Under the pieces are notes generated by a model. The model had not been told where the DNA came from, searched no databases, and saw nothing but the letters and a program-made list of their open reading frames with translations. DNA of 64,000 nucleotides from Eunapius fragilis (Eukaryota > Porifera > Demospongiae > Spongillida > Spongillidae): contig OY811972.1 of assembly GCA_963681505.1 (NCBI GenBank), positions 5,052,332 through 5,116,331 on the forward strand, in the 5' to 3' direction. The position numbers and the translations under genes are program-made. Position 1 is the first letter of the stretch. Each line of letters opens with the position of its first letter. This document shows, one piece after another, positions 34,501 to 45,047 of the stretch.

Positions 34501-36872
34501 TGGCACGGTCATCATGATGTAGTGCAGACCTTGGTGGGAGCAGGTGCTGATGTAAATATAGCAAGATCAGTCGTAAGTGATATGGTGTTATGTTCTTATG
34601 CAAGTACATGTTCAAATTGACTTCTTATTGCAAGATACATGCAGCTTTATTAAATGTATTGTATATAGGTCACATTTCTGTACATGTGCAAAAATCCTAT
34701 ATGGTTGGATATTACCACTACATAGGTACAGTACTTAACCAACTTAGACCATAGCAAAGCATAGGTACCAACCAATGTATAAAACAGGAAGAAGCATTCT
34801 AAGTGCTCAGGTCACAATCACCCCACCCCTGCCCTGTGATAGTTTTGCACTATAATTTCGACATTCTGAATTAGCCAATCACATTGGGGATATTCTATTT
34901 AATACCAGAGAGCTTTTTAACAACAACACATCAGCAACACCAGCTATAAACACCTATTGGGTTCCACCCATTTTCCCTACCCACCTGGATCCACCATCAT
35001 CATATCATCATCTGGGCTCCATTAGTGAGGTGTGTACTTATGCACATTTACTTCCATTTGCAAGTAGATACATGTATGAGCATATTAAGACTACTTGACC
35101 GATTAACACCGAGATACGCATATCTGCGTCAAAGATATGTTTACTGATACCAAAGAGTTCTTCTAGACCCTTTGAAAATTTATTCCAGTTTGAAGTTACT
35201 CATGTTCACGGCTTCAGATTATGTTGTTGAAACCCCTTCCAGTTACCCAAGTTCCTCTGCTGCCTTGTGCAGTTGTTTTTGGACAAGTCTACTTTAACAA
35301 TTTTCCGACATTAATCGTTTAATGTTCCAGAGGAATACATTTGTCCCCCACTATTTCTAATTTCCTCCATCTCTCTGCTGGACTTTAAGTTGTAATGTTT
35401 TAGCAGCTTTTTATAATGTAATGTTTTAGTGTACCCAACAAAGCCACACTCTATCCTTGCCACCCTCTCTCAACCCTTCCCTGTTATGATCTCATTTGTA
35501 TTACAGAATGGTTGGAGTCCATTGATGGTAGCAAGTCAGAAGGGACATGTTGAAGTGGTGAGATCACTCATTGATGCAGGAGCTAATATCAATCACACTA
35601 ACAAGGTTGGCATACATCCCCACTGTTATTGTACTCTATTAAATGCACCCTTCATTGCTGTAGTGCTACAAATGTTTGTCCATGTATGTCGCAATAATCA
35701 CAACACCTCCCCTATTACATCTCCTGTAATGCTTATTTTATTGCGGATGCAGAGAAGAGGAACTAGCACTTCATTTTTAAAAATAATACACATCTGGGGT
35801 GTATACCTGCCATATTGTTATCATTAGGTCAGCATTCAGTACATCTGTGTGCCACATCACCAAGTACCCCACAAATGTGCATTATTTTAACCCCATCCAT
35901 CAGGATGGAAACATTGCACTGAAATATGCTGTGAAGAAGGAAATAATTGAATTGCTGAAAACACCACAGAGCAAGGTGAGGTCAATCAGTCACAGGTTGT
36001 GAGGTATTTAACATTTGCAGTGAATAATACTAATGTACAATTAATTATACTTCTCACCATAAATGATTTTTTTTAGTAGCTCAGTGTGGTTGTTGAAGTT
36101 TGATCTCCTTGTCTGAGTCTCTGTGCACATGTGAACATATATTTCTAACAGTATTTTTGCAGCTGCAGCAATGAATTTTGAATTCTTGAAAGGCTTTGCT
36201 TTTCCTATCATTGTCTCTTTCAACGCATAGTACCATGTCTAGATTGTTTCAACTAATGCATAGCTGTACAATTTGAAACGTTAGACTCACATATTAGGAC
36301 CTCTTATAGTTAATGAATAGAATGGAATAATAACAGCTACCATGCATGTAATATGCCATCAGAACGATTTAAGCTTTATGTCCTTGGTAAATGTACATGT
36401 AAATGTACATGTAAGTAGGTCCCCATAAACGTTGTAACGGAAAAACGTGTTATTTATCATGGGATGACATTCAGGAAAATAGACGTTAATGTATTAAACT
36501 GGTGGTGTTTTATACTTAGTAATGTGTGCATTTAGTGATGGCACAATTCACCGGATCCATTGATAATTATCTTCATATCGTCAGGTATTCATGATAATGA
36601 GCCAACAACTTCGAGAAACAAGACAACAACTATATCATATAATGAAACAGAAAGAAATAACTGAACAACAACTCCAGGACACTAAGCAACAGAAGGAACA
36701 AGCAGAACAACAACTTCAAGACATTAGGAAACAGAAGGAACAAACAGAACAACAACTAAAAGACATTAGACAAAAGATTGATTCACATCCTATCTCTCAG
36801 ACAGAAAACTTTATGGCTTATAACTCCATTAGCACTCCTGAAATCAGGGTGATCACCATCGCATCTGATTAG
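22403..36872 (+). CDS. Ankyrin-repeat protein with C-terminal coiled coil, 13 recognised exons
   Basis: Exons (all flanked by AG and GT, all a multiple of 3 long, phase 0): 22403-22501, 24556-24654, 25203-25301, 26309-26410, 27887-27988, 29156-29254, 30358-30456, 31814-31915, 33397-33498, 34471-34572, 35507-35605, 35904-35975, 36585-36872. The first eleven each encode one ankyrin repeat (33-34 residues; core T-P-L-Y-V-A-S-x-x-G-H-x-x-V-V-x-x-L-V-x-A-G-A-x-V-N-I-A). The last encodes a Gln/Lys/Glu-rich coiled coil of three near-identical 14-mers and stops at TAG 36870-36872, with AATAAA at 36876. Spliced as listed it gives 487 codons. The true start lies upstream of 22403 and I could not place it. 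Ankyrin stacks bind partner proteins; the coiled coil suggests oligomerisation. Not all exons need be in one transcript. Confidence 0.8.
22502..24555 (+). other. 2-kb ankyrin intron, no gene seen
   Basis: Holds a G/A-rich polypurine tract (22800-22895) and GT-rich low-complexity text (23400-23960). Short frames here lack support. Confidence 0.5.
22800..22895 (+). repeat. Polypurine tract (GGGGAGGAGGAAAA type)
   Basis: About 95 bases almost entirely A and G on the plus strand. Such tracts can form triplex DNA. Confidence 0.8.
24556..24654 (+). CDS. Ankyrin exon 2
   Basis: DNRTPLFVACREGHHDVVQT then LLGAGAGVNIANC; donor GTAAGT. Somewhat diverged from the later, near-identical cassettes. Confidence 0.85.
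25203..25301 (+). CDS. Ankyrin exon 3 (type N)
   Basis: Begins NNATPLYVASQNGHHDVVQT. Nearly identical to exon 7 (30358). Donor is GTACGT, where exon 7 has GTAAGT. Confidence 0.88.
26309..26410 (+). CDS. Ankyrin exon 4 (type D)
   Basis: Begins DNATPLYAASQNGHHDVVQT, 34 codons, donor GTAAGT. Partner in the duplicated block is exon 8 (31814). Confidence 0.88.
27887..27988 (+). CDS. Ankyrin exon 5 (type S)
   Basis: Begins SNVTPLYVASQNGHHDVVQI; acceptor is TTTTCAG rather than TTACCAG. Partner is exon 9 (33397). Confidence 0.88.
28595..28815. repeat. Palindromic minisatellite in an ankyrin intron
   Basis: 'ccatcaccatggggaaggga' and 'ggggtccatagggtgagtgg' repeat three times. Inverted partners ('accactcaccctattgaccc', 'cccttccccatg') lie at both ends, so the block can fold on itself. 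Confidence 0.75.
29156..29254 (+). CDS. Ankyrin exon 6 (type W)
   Basis: IGWSPLMIASQEGHVEVVRS then LIAAGPNINHTNK. A second exon class, matched by exon 11 (35507) and by the broken copy at 58078. Confidence 0.87.
30358..30456 (+). CDS. Ankyrin exon 7 (type N)
   Basis: First exon of the second block. Same protein sequence as exon 3. A MITE lies 190 bp downstream in its intron. Confidence 0.88.
30646..30956. mobile_element. 311-bp hAT-like MITE in the ankyrin gene intron
   Basis: Starts CATAGGCGGCG and ends CGCCGCCACTG, flanked by ACACC (30641-30645 and 30957-30961). The homologous intron at 25480-25495 reads 'cactacaccagtacag' without the insert, so the empty site is in the same window. The interior has two 'cgtatcgggtctaaaacgga'-type units with C runs, as in the MITE at 7663. 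Confidence 0.88.
31814..31915 (+). CDS. Ankyrin exon 8 (type D)
   Basis: DNITPLYAASMNGHHDVVQT; donor GTAAGT after an extra valine codon. Confidence 0.88.
33397..33498 (+). CDS. Ankyrin exon 9 (type S)
   Basis: SNVTPLYVASQNGHHDVVQI, acceptor TTTTCAG as in exon 5. Confidence 0.88.
34471..34572 (+). CDS. Ankyrin exon 10
   Basis: DNVTPLYVAGWHGHHDVVQT; the loop residues GWH differ from the other copies. Confidence 0.87.
35507..35605 (+). CDS. Ankyrin exon 11 (type W)
   Basis: NGWSPLMVASQKGHVEVVRS then LIDAGANINHTNK; donor GTTGGC is weak but conserved in exon 6. Confidence 0.87.
35904..35975 (+). CDS. Ankyrin gene exon 12 (partial repeat)
   Basis: Acceptor TCAG; 24 codons beginning DGNIALKYAVKKEIIELLKT. 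It resembles the helical half of an ankyrin repeat and closes the stack. Confidence 0.7.
36585..36872 (+). CDS. Ankyrin gene last exon: coiled coil
   Basis: Encodes LRETRQQLYHIMKQKEITEQ then three related units around EQQLQDIRKQKEQT, ending ISTPEIRVITIASD and TAG. High Gln/Glu/Lys with heptad-like spacing predicts a coiled coil. Confidence 0.8.
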   Translation, partial: VFMIMSQQLRETRQQLYHIMKQKEITEQQLQDTKQQKEQAEQQLQDIRKQKEQTEQQLKDIRQKIDSHPISQTENFMAYNSISTPEIRVITIASD

Positions 36873-36875
36873 TTA

Positions 36876-36881
36876 AATAAA
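36876..36881 (+). terminator. AATAAA polyadenylation signal
   Basis: Lies 4 bases after the stop codon of the ankyrin gene. Close, but typical for compact invertebrate genes. Confidence 0.6.
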
Positions 36882-37967
36882 ATGGAATACATCAATGGTA
36901 TATAATTATCAGTGTAATCTGTGTACTTGAGGTACCACTTTGTGTATAGGTACATTTGTATGTATTCATATTTCTATTTCTTTTCTGCATGGTGTTATTG
37001 ATTAAACTGGTTGTTGTCCATACTATTGTAGGGTTAGATTTCAACTGATGCATGCAGTGCGTAGAGCGGTTTATCTTCATACATATAAATGATCACGCCA
37101 TGGTTACGAACAATATTAATGCAAGCTCCACTAGGAGTTACATGCACATGTATCTGCATGGCTTAAAATTAATATTAATTTTTAGGTATTATTTACTATG
37201 TTAAGCTGGCGTATTCGATCATAAGAAATTCCATCTTATAAATATCTATCATTATAGCTAAGAATGTTCTGGAGCAGGCAGGCTTAAACTTGCACTGGAG
37301 TGTTGATTGACCAGCTGACTAAGGTCATTAGCACATGCATGTCATATTTAATTATGTGTTAATACAAGCCAATTTCATTTTTCCATAACTATGTAATTAA
37401 GAGCATCAATGTACACCATTTTTCGTACGAGGTTATCTTGAGATATCAGAATAAGCAGGTGGTCCTCTTTGGGGGACTACTGCTCCTTGAATGGCCAGCT
37501 TAACACATGGCAGGGTGGCTAGCATCCTAAGATTGGAATCACACAGGACCCCTGGTAGCCTAGGGCACAATGGCCTGCATCACACTGGTTCGGACAACAT
37601 AGGGCATGGAGGTCTGAGCCCTACCTAACCCGAACATTGTGGCGTGTTCAGCCTGCACCCACACTCACCCTACCATGGCTACATCCACATGGCACAGTGG
37701 TTTAGGACAAGGACATTGGGTCAGGGTATTACTTCAATGTTTCTTCTTTACACAAATACATTCACAATAATCTAATTTACCCTGGCATACTATGGATTAT
37801 GTCTGATTATTCAAATTGAATTATATTTAAGACAACAAAGATACATTTACGATGAAGTTTTGTAAACAAAACTTTGTTACATCTATATACATTTCATTTT
37901 TTATAACAGATTGTTTTGTAATATTTGATATGTACTCGGAATGCCTATTTCTTCCTCTACAAATGAA
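36882..37967. other. No gene seen
   Basis: AT-rich. 37440-37740 is a more GC-rich block that could be a short dispersed repeat, but I found no second copy or tRNA-like boxes. Confidence 0.4.
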
Positions 37968-38090
37968 TAGACCTTTTTCATGTGTCACAAGATAATTAAC
38001 TGGATCACGTGAAACACCGGTGGCGGCCATCTTGGTGCACAGGTAAATTTGTATTGTGTGAAGTAATTTGTTGTTTCAAGTGTTCTGTGA

Positions 38091-38276
38091 TTGATAAAGA
38101 ATAAAGACCTCTCGTTCCATCGAATATCTGCTGTTATTAACCACATTGGAGGAGAACGTGAACGCGAGCTCAGCCAAAGACGAAGAGACGGCTGCCTCGA
38201 TGCTCTTGCAAGACAAGGCATAATAAAGACGACGCTAGCAAATATTGAGTACCGTTCAATCCGGAGAGCCAGCTGA
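38091..38276 (+). pseudogene. THAP-like zinc-finger fragment
   Basis: The frame reads KDLSFHRISAVINHIGGERE then LSQRRRDGCLDAL. 'L-S-F-[HY]-R-I' followed by a basic R-R-x-x-[WC]-L segment resembles the centre of invertebrate THAP domains, which bind DNA and occur in many transposases. The first Cys pair and the final C-x2-H pair are not evident, so this is partial. Confidence 0.45.
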
Positions 38277-38511
38277 CTACACTGTATAACAAATTCAACC
38301 AAGATTGGTTATACCGACTCTACAACTTGGTCACTGCGAACGGCTTCAAAGCAGCCTTACGTATACGACATGTTATGACACCTGATATCAGCTATGAGCG
38401 TATATGAAACATCACGAAAGGAGCTTATACGCAAATGGATATGGCAGATATGTGTCGCTTTGTTGTGCACACACACATGCACGCGCGTGCGCGCGCGTGC
38501 ACACACAAACA

Positions 38512-38512
<1 letters not shown>

Positions 38513-38606
<94 letters not shown>
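38513..38606. repeat. (AC)n microsatellite, about 47 units
   Basis: Pure AC/CA repeat, preceded by GCGCGCGTGC text. All open frames across it are artefacts. Confidence 0.97.
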
Positions 38607-38608
<2 letters not shown>

Positions 38609-39719
38609 CTCTCTACTTGAAATGCACCCATTTGATGCTTGTATATGTTTATGTGCCAATACTGACTGCCGAAAGCGGAGCGAGAACACATGCATGTGCG
38701 AAAGGCTATACCCAGAAGTTGGCCAGAACCCCGATCTTGTAGCTTATGGACATGTACATGTTCGCTAGGAACAATTTCGTATTGGTCTCTTCTATACATA
38801 TACATGCATGCAGGATATCTCCCATTTCATATTTATCTTACTCCAAACGTCGTTTCTGACTTCGGCCCGGATCGACGCCGCTGGAACCAAAACTCAAGTG
38901 GAACAAATCGTACTCAATTTCAGCCCGGCCGGAATACTCCTGGCGCTCGTTTTCATTTGGTCCGGCCGGATCAAAATTAAAGCGACTGAAATATTTGTGC
39001 ATGCATGACAGACCCAGATTTAGTCTCTGACAGGCCGGCCATGCAGCCGCTAACGACTGGTTGTATAGGCTTAATTTTTAAACTGCATATATTAATTGCT
39101 TCGAAATTTGTTTGCAGCACAAAATAAGATACCGAATTGCTCGCAGCCGGCCTGCAGGGGAAATTACTATACAAGCTGAACGCAAAACGGATTATCCGAG
39201 CCTTATACGTACGCGTTATAACGATATAGCAGTCTTGCTGATGTATCTTGAGAGGAAGTATATTCCGCATAATATCTTTGACATCAGTTTTCTGAAGCGG
39301 AATTAGTCGTTGCGTAGATAAATCTATGGTCATGTCAATGCCAGCTGTGCACCAAGATGGCGGTTACGTAAATGACGTCACGTTTAATGTAACTTGGTCA
39401 TGTGATGAAAAAGGTCTATACTAATTTATCATATTAGTTAACGTATTCAGCATGGGTAATTTTCTATTCTGAAACTGAGCAGAGAAAAATGAACTGTACC
39501 GCCTAACTCACGGCGAGGCAAGGCGAGGGCATACTGGGAAATGAAAATTGTAAATTTTGCTTTGCCAATCTGTTGCCATCACGTTACAGTTAGCCGCTTT
39601 TCGCCGCGTCAAGGTTTGGTGATGCTAATGCTTTACTAACGAGATACTCTCGAACAATCTTTTTAAAATGATTATTTACTGAATTGAACAGAGAATACAA
39701 AAAGTACATGAAAACAAAT

Positions 39720-40640
39720 TACGGAAAGATATATAAATACTGGGCTACACTAAAAAAAATCTCTACGTCACTTGTGGTTCTTGTTCCAAGCAGGCCCTAG
39801 CATTTTGGTGCATCATCAGTGTAATGCCAGGCGGCAGTATAGTCATATTAGTGAGGCTAACACCTCAGGCCAGATACGATTTGTCCTGATGGCTAGCGTC
39901 TTGGCAACCCTTGAGAAAGCTTCTTGTGCCTCGCTACCCCAACCACCATATACATCCACGACCGATCGACCAACCACTTTCTTTACAAGAATAATCTATT
40001 AATAATTCGTATAAATAGCCACAATTAAGAGACTGAGGACTATGACAGCACTACAAACGAAGGTGTTCTCGGGCCTTCGTGCTGTCTGACAGACTGACAG
40101 CAGCTGTGTTCTTTATGATGCGCCGTCTTTGTTAGAAACGAGAGCGCGTCGTGTGTGCACAAATGTGTCTTTCGTTGGCTGTACGTGTGCATGTTGATAC
40201 TAGGGGAGTATAATGGCCTGAAGGAACCCCTTCGGTGCGTTTATCAGCGATTCTAGTAAACTATTATATTATGTTATGTTCACATATCTTGATATAATTG
40301 GATTGATTGTATGTAATAAGAATGATGTTAAGATTTAAAACAAGATACAAGAGAATACACGATGCATACATGATATTTAAACTATTCAGAAAACTAAATA
40401 CTGAGCTACACTAAACAATTATTGACTTCACTTGTGGATCTTCTTCCAAAAAAAGCCCTAGCATTCTGGCGCATCAGTGTAGTGCCCAAGGCGGCAGTAC
40501 AGTGAGGCTAACACTAAAACAACTTGTTCTGATGGCTAGCTTTTTGACAACCCTTGAGAGAGTCTTGTGCCTCATTTCCCTAACCACCAAATACCTCCAC
40601 GACCAATGGGACACAGACTCAACCTCTCTCCGTACAGGGA
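39720..40640 (-). repeat. Direct repeats downstream of RT copy 1 (likely its 3' region)
   Basis: 'actgggctacactaaa' ... 'cacttgtggttcttgttcca' ... 'ccctagcattttggtgcatc' ... 'ggcggcagtatagt' (about 39740-39920) recurs at 40410-40570 with small changes. On the minus strand both lie just after the RT coding remnant, so they are probably two copies of its 3' tail. No other gene seen. Confidence 0.6.
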
Positions 40641-42036
40641 ATGTCATTTTTGGAGTGTTTGTCCTGCTCTCCCAGCTCAGCAGTATAACCTGAGGTCATG
40701 CTCGCTCCCAATAAAACGTTTGAGTTGAGCGGATTGATGACCTTCAGGTCAAATGCTGCTGAATGTGAGAGAGAACAGTTAGGCACCAACACATCAGCCG
40801 GATGTGTTCTGTCCTTTGTTGAGGTGAGCCCACAACCTCTTTCAAGTTCAGAAGCAAGACAAGCCCTACGGCAGAAATCTGCAAAGCTGTCACAAAGGTG
40901 GTTGTGCCTTGTGACTACTTCACCACCTGCATGGCATATCAGGGCATGGTGCCCATGGATATCTAGGGTTTGAGAGCAATGTGGACAGGCATCTGCATCA
41001 GTGAAAACTGGAAGCCCGAGCCACCATTTCACTAAGGCTTGGACTTCATTGGGCAGCAGGTCTAACCCCAATTTTGGAGGTGGCTGCGCATGCCCTCAGC
41101 CATGCATGTGCTTGGGGAGCAGAGATGGCTAGTAGTCTGGCCTTTCTACTGTTGAGGCTCCATCAAGCAAAGAAAGGAAGCCAGCTTTCTCGATGGCTGA
41201 GATAGCTTGTACTGATGCTGAGAAGTAGCTAGTACAGAGAGCTGCTCACAGCATGCTACCTTCCCATTGAACACCATGATGGCATCACAGAGGCGCTGCA
41301 TAGTCAGTTCTGATGGTTGGGTTGGTGTTAATCACGTAGACAAGGAAGCAATGTAGGCTGCTTGTGCATGCATGGCCAGGGAGCGCAATCCTAGCCCTCC
41401 GTACTTCAGACCCACTTTGGCTTGATTGCAGGCCCGTGGGGTTAGGTCAATCTCTACTGAGCACTCTAAGCAGTGAAGCACATCATCAAACTTGGCAAAA
41501 GCTTCCAACGATGCAGTGGTTGGTGGGATTGAACGAGCTAGATGTGCCAGCCTGCAGAATAAAGCACATACCCTGAGGAGAGCAATCGCAGACTGGGGGT
41601 CACATAGCTTAGGCAGAAGGGATAGTAATTGGTTGGCTTCCTTCCACTTCTTTTCAATAAAGGCAGTGCAGAAATCAAGGCTGCCAATGGGACCACCAAG
41701 AATCTCAAAATCTGGTGTTGAGCAACACAAAATCTCAGGATGGAACATTGAGAGATCCTGCTTGCTAAGTAACTGGCACTTTTTGAAGTTGATGAGTAGA
41801 CCATTTGAGGTGCTGTCGCTCAGTATGATGTCCATTGCCCTTGACAGTGCTGACATTGGTCCTGACAGTACCCCGGCCGTCATCCAGATAGCACAAGTTT
41901 GACTGTAAAGACCCACATAATGGATCTTGAGCTATCATTAAGGACAAGTGCAAAGAACAGTGGGCTCAAGGGGTCGCCTTGCTGAACACCTGATGCTGAT
42001 ATGAGCCTGCCCATTGGGTGCCAGAGATATTGGTGT
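40619..42036 (-). pseudogene. RT retroelement copy 1 with restriction-like endonuclease motif, 5'-truncated
   Basis: Minus-strand coding sense starts near 42036 with GRLISASGVQQGDPLSPLFF (RT motif B). LCYLDDG follows (motif C) with a frameshift right after it, then GVLSGPMSALSRAMDI and a thumb-like part to 41332. After several stops the frame 41071-40619 gives VQALVKWWLGLPV, a C-x2-C...H-x4-C knuckle (CPHCSQTL...GHHALIC), GGEVVTRHNHLCD, and PADVLV...AAFDLKVINPLN, a PD-(D/E)xK-like pattern. This order resembles non-LTR elements of the R2/NeSL/CRE type, which use a restriction-like endonuclease. Motif A and upstream are missing, as expected for 5' truncation. Confidence 0.75.
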
Positions 42037-42456
42037 TGGGAATAGCCCCAGCACCGCGAAAGACCATTCCGTATGCGGTCCCCGATATTAAACGAATATT
42101 AGTTGTCACGCGTCAGCATTTGTTGCGTATGCAATTATTTATACGATACGTGTGCAGATTCTGCATAACTCTTGAAATGGACACTTTGGCAATACGAATA
42201 GTATGCAGATACTCTGCATACTATTTTTTTACTAATCTGTATCCGCTACACGCAAGTCTGCATATCACATGCTATACTACTCAGCATATACCTTTCGCCA
42301 CACCCTCCTTCCGCCACGCCTTCCTCCTTCCCGGTCCCACCCCATCCATTCCTCCCCCTCCCTCCCTCCCCCTCCCCCCCCCCCCACGCCTGCAAATATG
42401 CCTGTCACTTCAGTTAAAACATGTTTTAAAAACAAAACAAGCTGGATTTACATGCA
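42037..42456. other. No gene seen; CTGCATAC repeats and a C-rich tract
   Basis: Includes 'gtatgcagatactctgcatac' type repeats (about 42150-42230) and a CCCTCC tract at 42350-42390. Similar CTGCATAC repeats occur before RT copy 2. Confidence 0.5.
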
Positions 42457-43732
42457 CTACACTGAAAAATCGTTCGGATTGAAATCAGAGTCTTCCTGCT
42501 CAATTTCTTCTTCCGCCTCCGCTTCAGGAACTTCCGACATGGAAACAGGTCTAAAGAAGGTAGGGGGGAAACCTTCTGGTTGAGGCCGTTTCGACGGGGA
42601 TCCGGCCATCCTTTTTTTCCCTTCCACCCAGCATGACCCACGATTCTTCTCGTGGCGTTCGTCAAGCTTGTTCATGAACGCATTTAACACTGCATGAAGA
42701 ACTAAGAGTATGTATGTGTGCAATACATTATGGTCAACTTACTTTCTGACCTCCAGGATAGATGATGCCTCACAATTGTGTCATCCCCACTTACATCGCT
42801 TTCATCGGTCATGAAGTTAATGGTCAGTTTTTCCCACAGCTGACGCTCGTTGGGCCTGACCATTGCCTTTCGTCTTTCAAAAAGCTACATATATACGTAC
42901 ACAACTCAGTCAGTCACTCAAAAAACACATTCTTTAGCCTTACTCTGTGAGTTCGTGCTGCTTTTTTTCTCTTCGATTTATCCCTTTTGACTTTTTCCAA
43001 GGCACCCCCCTCGGCATTTTCTTCAGTATAGGCACGCTTCATACTTTCAAAATGTCGATGGACAGCTCCTTGGACAATGGAATAGACACAATAGTTATGC
43101 AATCCAGCCATGCACACTGATTAACTTATAAACTCACGGTGCGCAATACGGAGCGATATGGTTCCATCAAGAGCCATTTCTTTTTTTATCTCACCAAAAA
43201 TTCTGCGATTGTGAGAACTGTTGGCCCTGTCATGATCAGTGTGTGTATACAGTTTTTCAACACATAAAAATAATTCTAAACAAACCTTTCAGTGAATTCG
43301 AAATTGTTTCCCGCTTCACTCATTGCGCTATAGAGCAGCTTCACCTTGTCCTGTGCATGATGATGATTTGATGTATTCATGATCAAGCGGCTATAAATAC
43401 AAGTCTCTTACCAGCGCATCCTTCGGAACTGCTTTGCTCCTGTTTTCTGGTGATTTTGCAGCGGACTGCACAGATTCGAGGGTATTTGAAAACATAGCAA
43501 GTTTCTCGTTTTGTTCTTCTGATAGCTTTTTAAGCTTTTCAATTTCTTTCTGTTGAGCCTCCATGACCTTCAATAACTCTATTACGGAAGGCTGCAGCTG
43601 CTGGTTGCTCGCGTCGTCGTCAGCCCCGACTACAGGCACAAGGACTGGCGGTGTTAGCTGGATTGTTCTGCCTTTAGGCCTGGCGACAATTCTGCTAGGA
43701 GTACTAACGGAACCATAAAACGATCCAGCCAT
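42457..43732 (-). CDS. Six-exon gene of unknown function, intact
   Basis: Exons (minus strand): 43412-43732, 43286-43350, 43138-43226, 42944-43068, 42743-42884, 42457-42689. All boundaries are AG/GT and the phases agree, giving 324 residues from ATG 43732 to TAG 42457. The N-terminus is MAGSFYGSVSTPSRIVARPK. A coiled coil follows (about 55-90, VMEAQQKEIEKLKKLSEEQN), then SHNRRIFGEIKKEMALDG, HRHFESMKRAYTEENA, a Lys/Arg-rich patch (VKRDKSKRKKAARTHR, likely nuclear signal), RPNERQLWEKLTINFMTDES, DDTIVRHHLSWRSE, NAFMNKLDERHEKN and an acidic tail. I do not recognise a family. The basic patch and coiled coil suggest a nuclear, oligomeric protein; it may be a transposon accessory protein or a host gene. 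Confidence 0.7.
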
Positions 43733-43748
43733 ATCGCGTATCGCCTTC

Positions 43749-43807
43749 AGCTAAATCATGCAGCTGCGAAATCAGTGCAATGCATAATGCAGCTGCATGA
43801 TTTAGCT
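43749..43807. promoter_or_regulatory. 19-bp perfect inverted repeat just upstream of the six-exon gene
   Basis: AGCTAAATCATGCAGCTGC (43749-43767) and its complement (43789-43807) are separated by 21 bases. The repeat ends 16 bases before the start codon at 43732. It could be a 5'UTR hairpin or a dimeric protein-binding site. Confidence 0.55.
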
Positions 43808-44109
43808 GCGCGCGCATGGGTTTCCGCACAAGCGCAAGTTATACATCAGATCACGTTTGTTTTGTGTTTTAAAAAATTCAAAAATGTCGCATGGACCTAC
43901 CAAAAGAAAGCTCGAATAAATCGAATAAATATAAATACTGCCTATTCAGACTGCTAGTTTACAAACCAAACCAATAGCTACAGATTACGCTTTTAATCAA
44001 ATATAACCTTAGTTTTGTAGTCTCCTGCTATCTGTGCACGGACGTCGTTTGTAGCTATCAAGATGTACGTACGTCGGACGGCGCGCTCGAAATCACATTC
44101 ACGTCTTCA

Positions 44110-44500
44110 AGATGGGTGTGGTTAGGAGAGAGGAATGAATGGGTTAAGCCTTTGGTGGGTGTGGTCTACGCAGCTAGCTAGGTTATATGCAACCTGCCCA
44201 GTCCTGCCGCTACAGTATAAAGGGGTTTTATCTAACCGGAGTGATCTTAACCTGCTGCTATAGTGCCCTTCAGTGGGTGTGTACTTATTAGCTAGACATA
44301 AAGGGGTTATTCCACCTGCCGCTACGTACTGTGCCCCTCAGTGGGTGTGGTCTAAGCAGCTAGGAAAATACGGGCGAAGCGACCTGCCACTAAAGTGCCC
44401 TTCAGTGTTCTTGGAGAAGGAGTTTACCAGCCGCTGTTATCCAACCTATCACTACAGTGCCCTTCAGTGGGTGTGGCCTAAGCAGTAAGGCATAAAGGGG
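44110..44500 (+). repeat. Tandem repeat, period roughly 90 bp
   Basis: The phrases 'cctgccgctacagt', 'gtgcccttcagtgggtgtgg', 'taagcagctagg' and 'ataaaggggtta' repeat in that order four times with divergence. Confidence 0.7.
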
Positions 44501-44845
44501 TTAAATTCAATACCAAGTACTGAACACATAGAAACATATGTTTAGTGACATGACAAGCTTGTTCTGCTTACAGCTAACCAGCTGCTTTCCCCACTATGTA
44601 ACACCATTTCATTTCTCCAGCACCCCTTATAAAATTTAATTCAAATACAATATATAAAGTTGAGGAATGTGGAATCTTGCACACTTAAGATATTTTCTAT
44701 CAATGCTGGTAGGCACTTGGTCTGCTGTTTCTGATATCTTGTGGGTATAAAGTCGTTGCAAGTCACCATCATACCAGCCACTCTTAGGTCCCAATGAGAG
44801 TGAGAGACAATACGATCCGCAATTCTCCTTTGTGATAAGTAAAAA

Positions 44846-44953
44846 ACAACACACAACTATTTTCAAATCATACTGAACTCACCAGTTGTCGGAAAACAGT
44901 AAGATATCCACAGACCATAGGCAAGCAAACAGAGGTAACTAGAACAGAAGGGC
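44846..44953 (+). repeat. Left copy of the direct repeat bracketing the 324-bp satellite
   Basis: 'catactgaactcacc', 'cagtaagatatccacagacc', 'agaacagaagggcag' recur in order at 47352-47461 on the other side of the array. Confidence 0.75.
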
Positions 44954-45047
44954 AGTGTGAAGGTACAGTATCGGTCAATAAAAACTTTATGAATCAGATT
45001 TGTAAATCAATCGGTAATTGTCTGTTAAATCCTAGTCATAATTACAG

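Larger units (their letters stand above)
37968..39419. mobile_element. 1.45-kb TIR element containing a THAP-like exon
   Basis: TAGACCTTTTTCAT starts at about 37968 and its complement ATGAAAAAGGTCTA ends at about 39419. Inside both ends lies CGCCATCTTGGTGCACAG (38023-38041, and inverted at 39348-39367). The outer and inner blocks are separated by about 40 diverged bases at each end. The target may be TA, but the palindromic ends make this ambiguous. Interior: a THAP-like exon, a long (AC)n tract and a second unassigned coding-like region (39112-39306). Confidence 0.65.

Noticed and set aside
37440-37740. tRNA-derived SINE
   Set aside because: A 'ggttcgga' word resembles a B box, but no A box at the proper distance and no tail were found.
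38357-38805. Cys/Val- or His/Thr-repeat proteins
   Set aside because: Pure translation of the (AC)n microsatellite in several frames.
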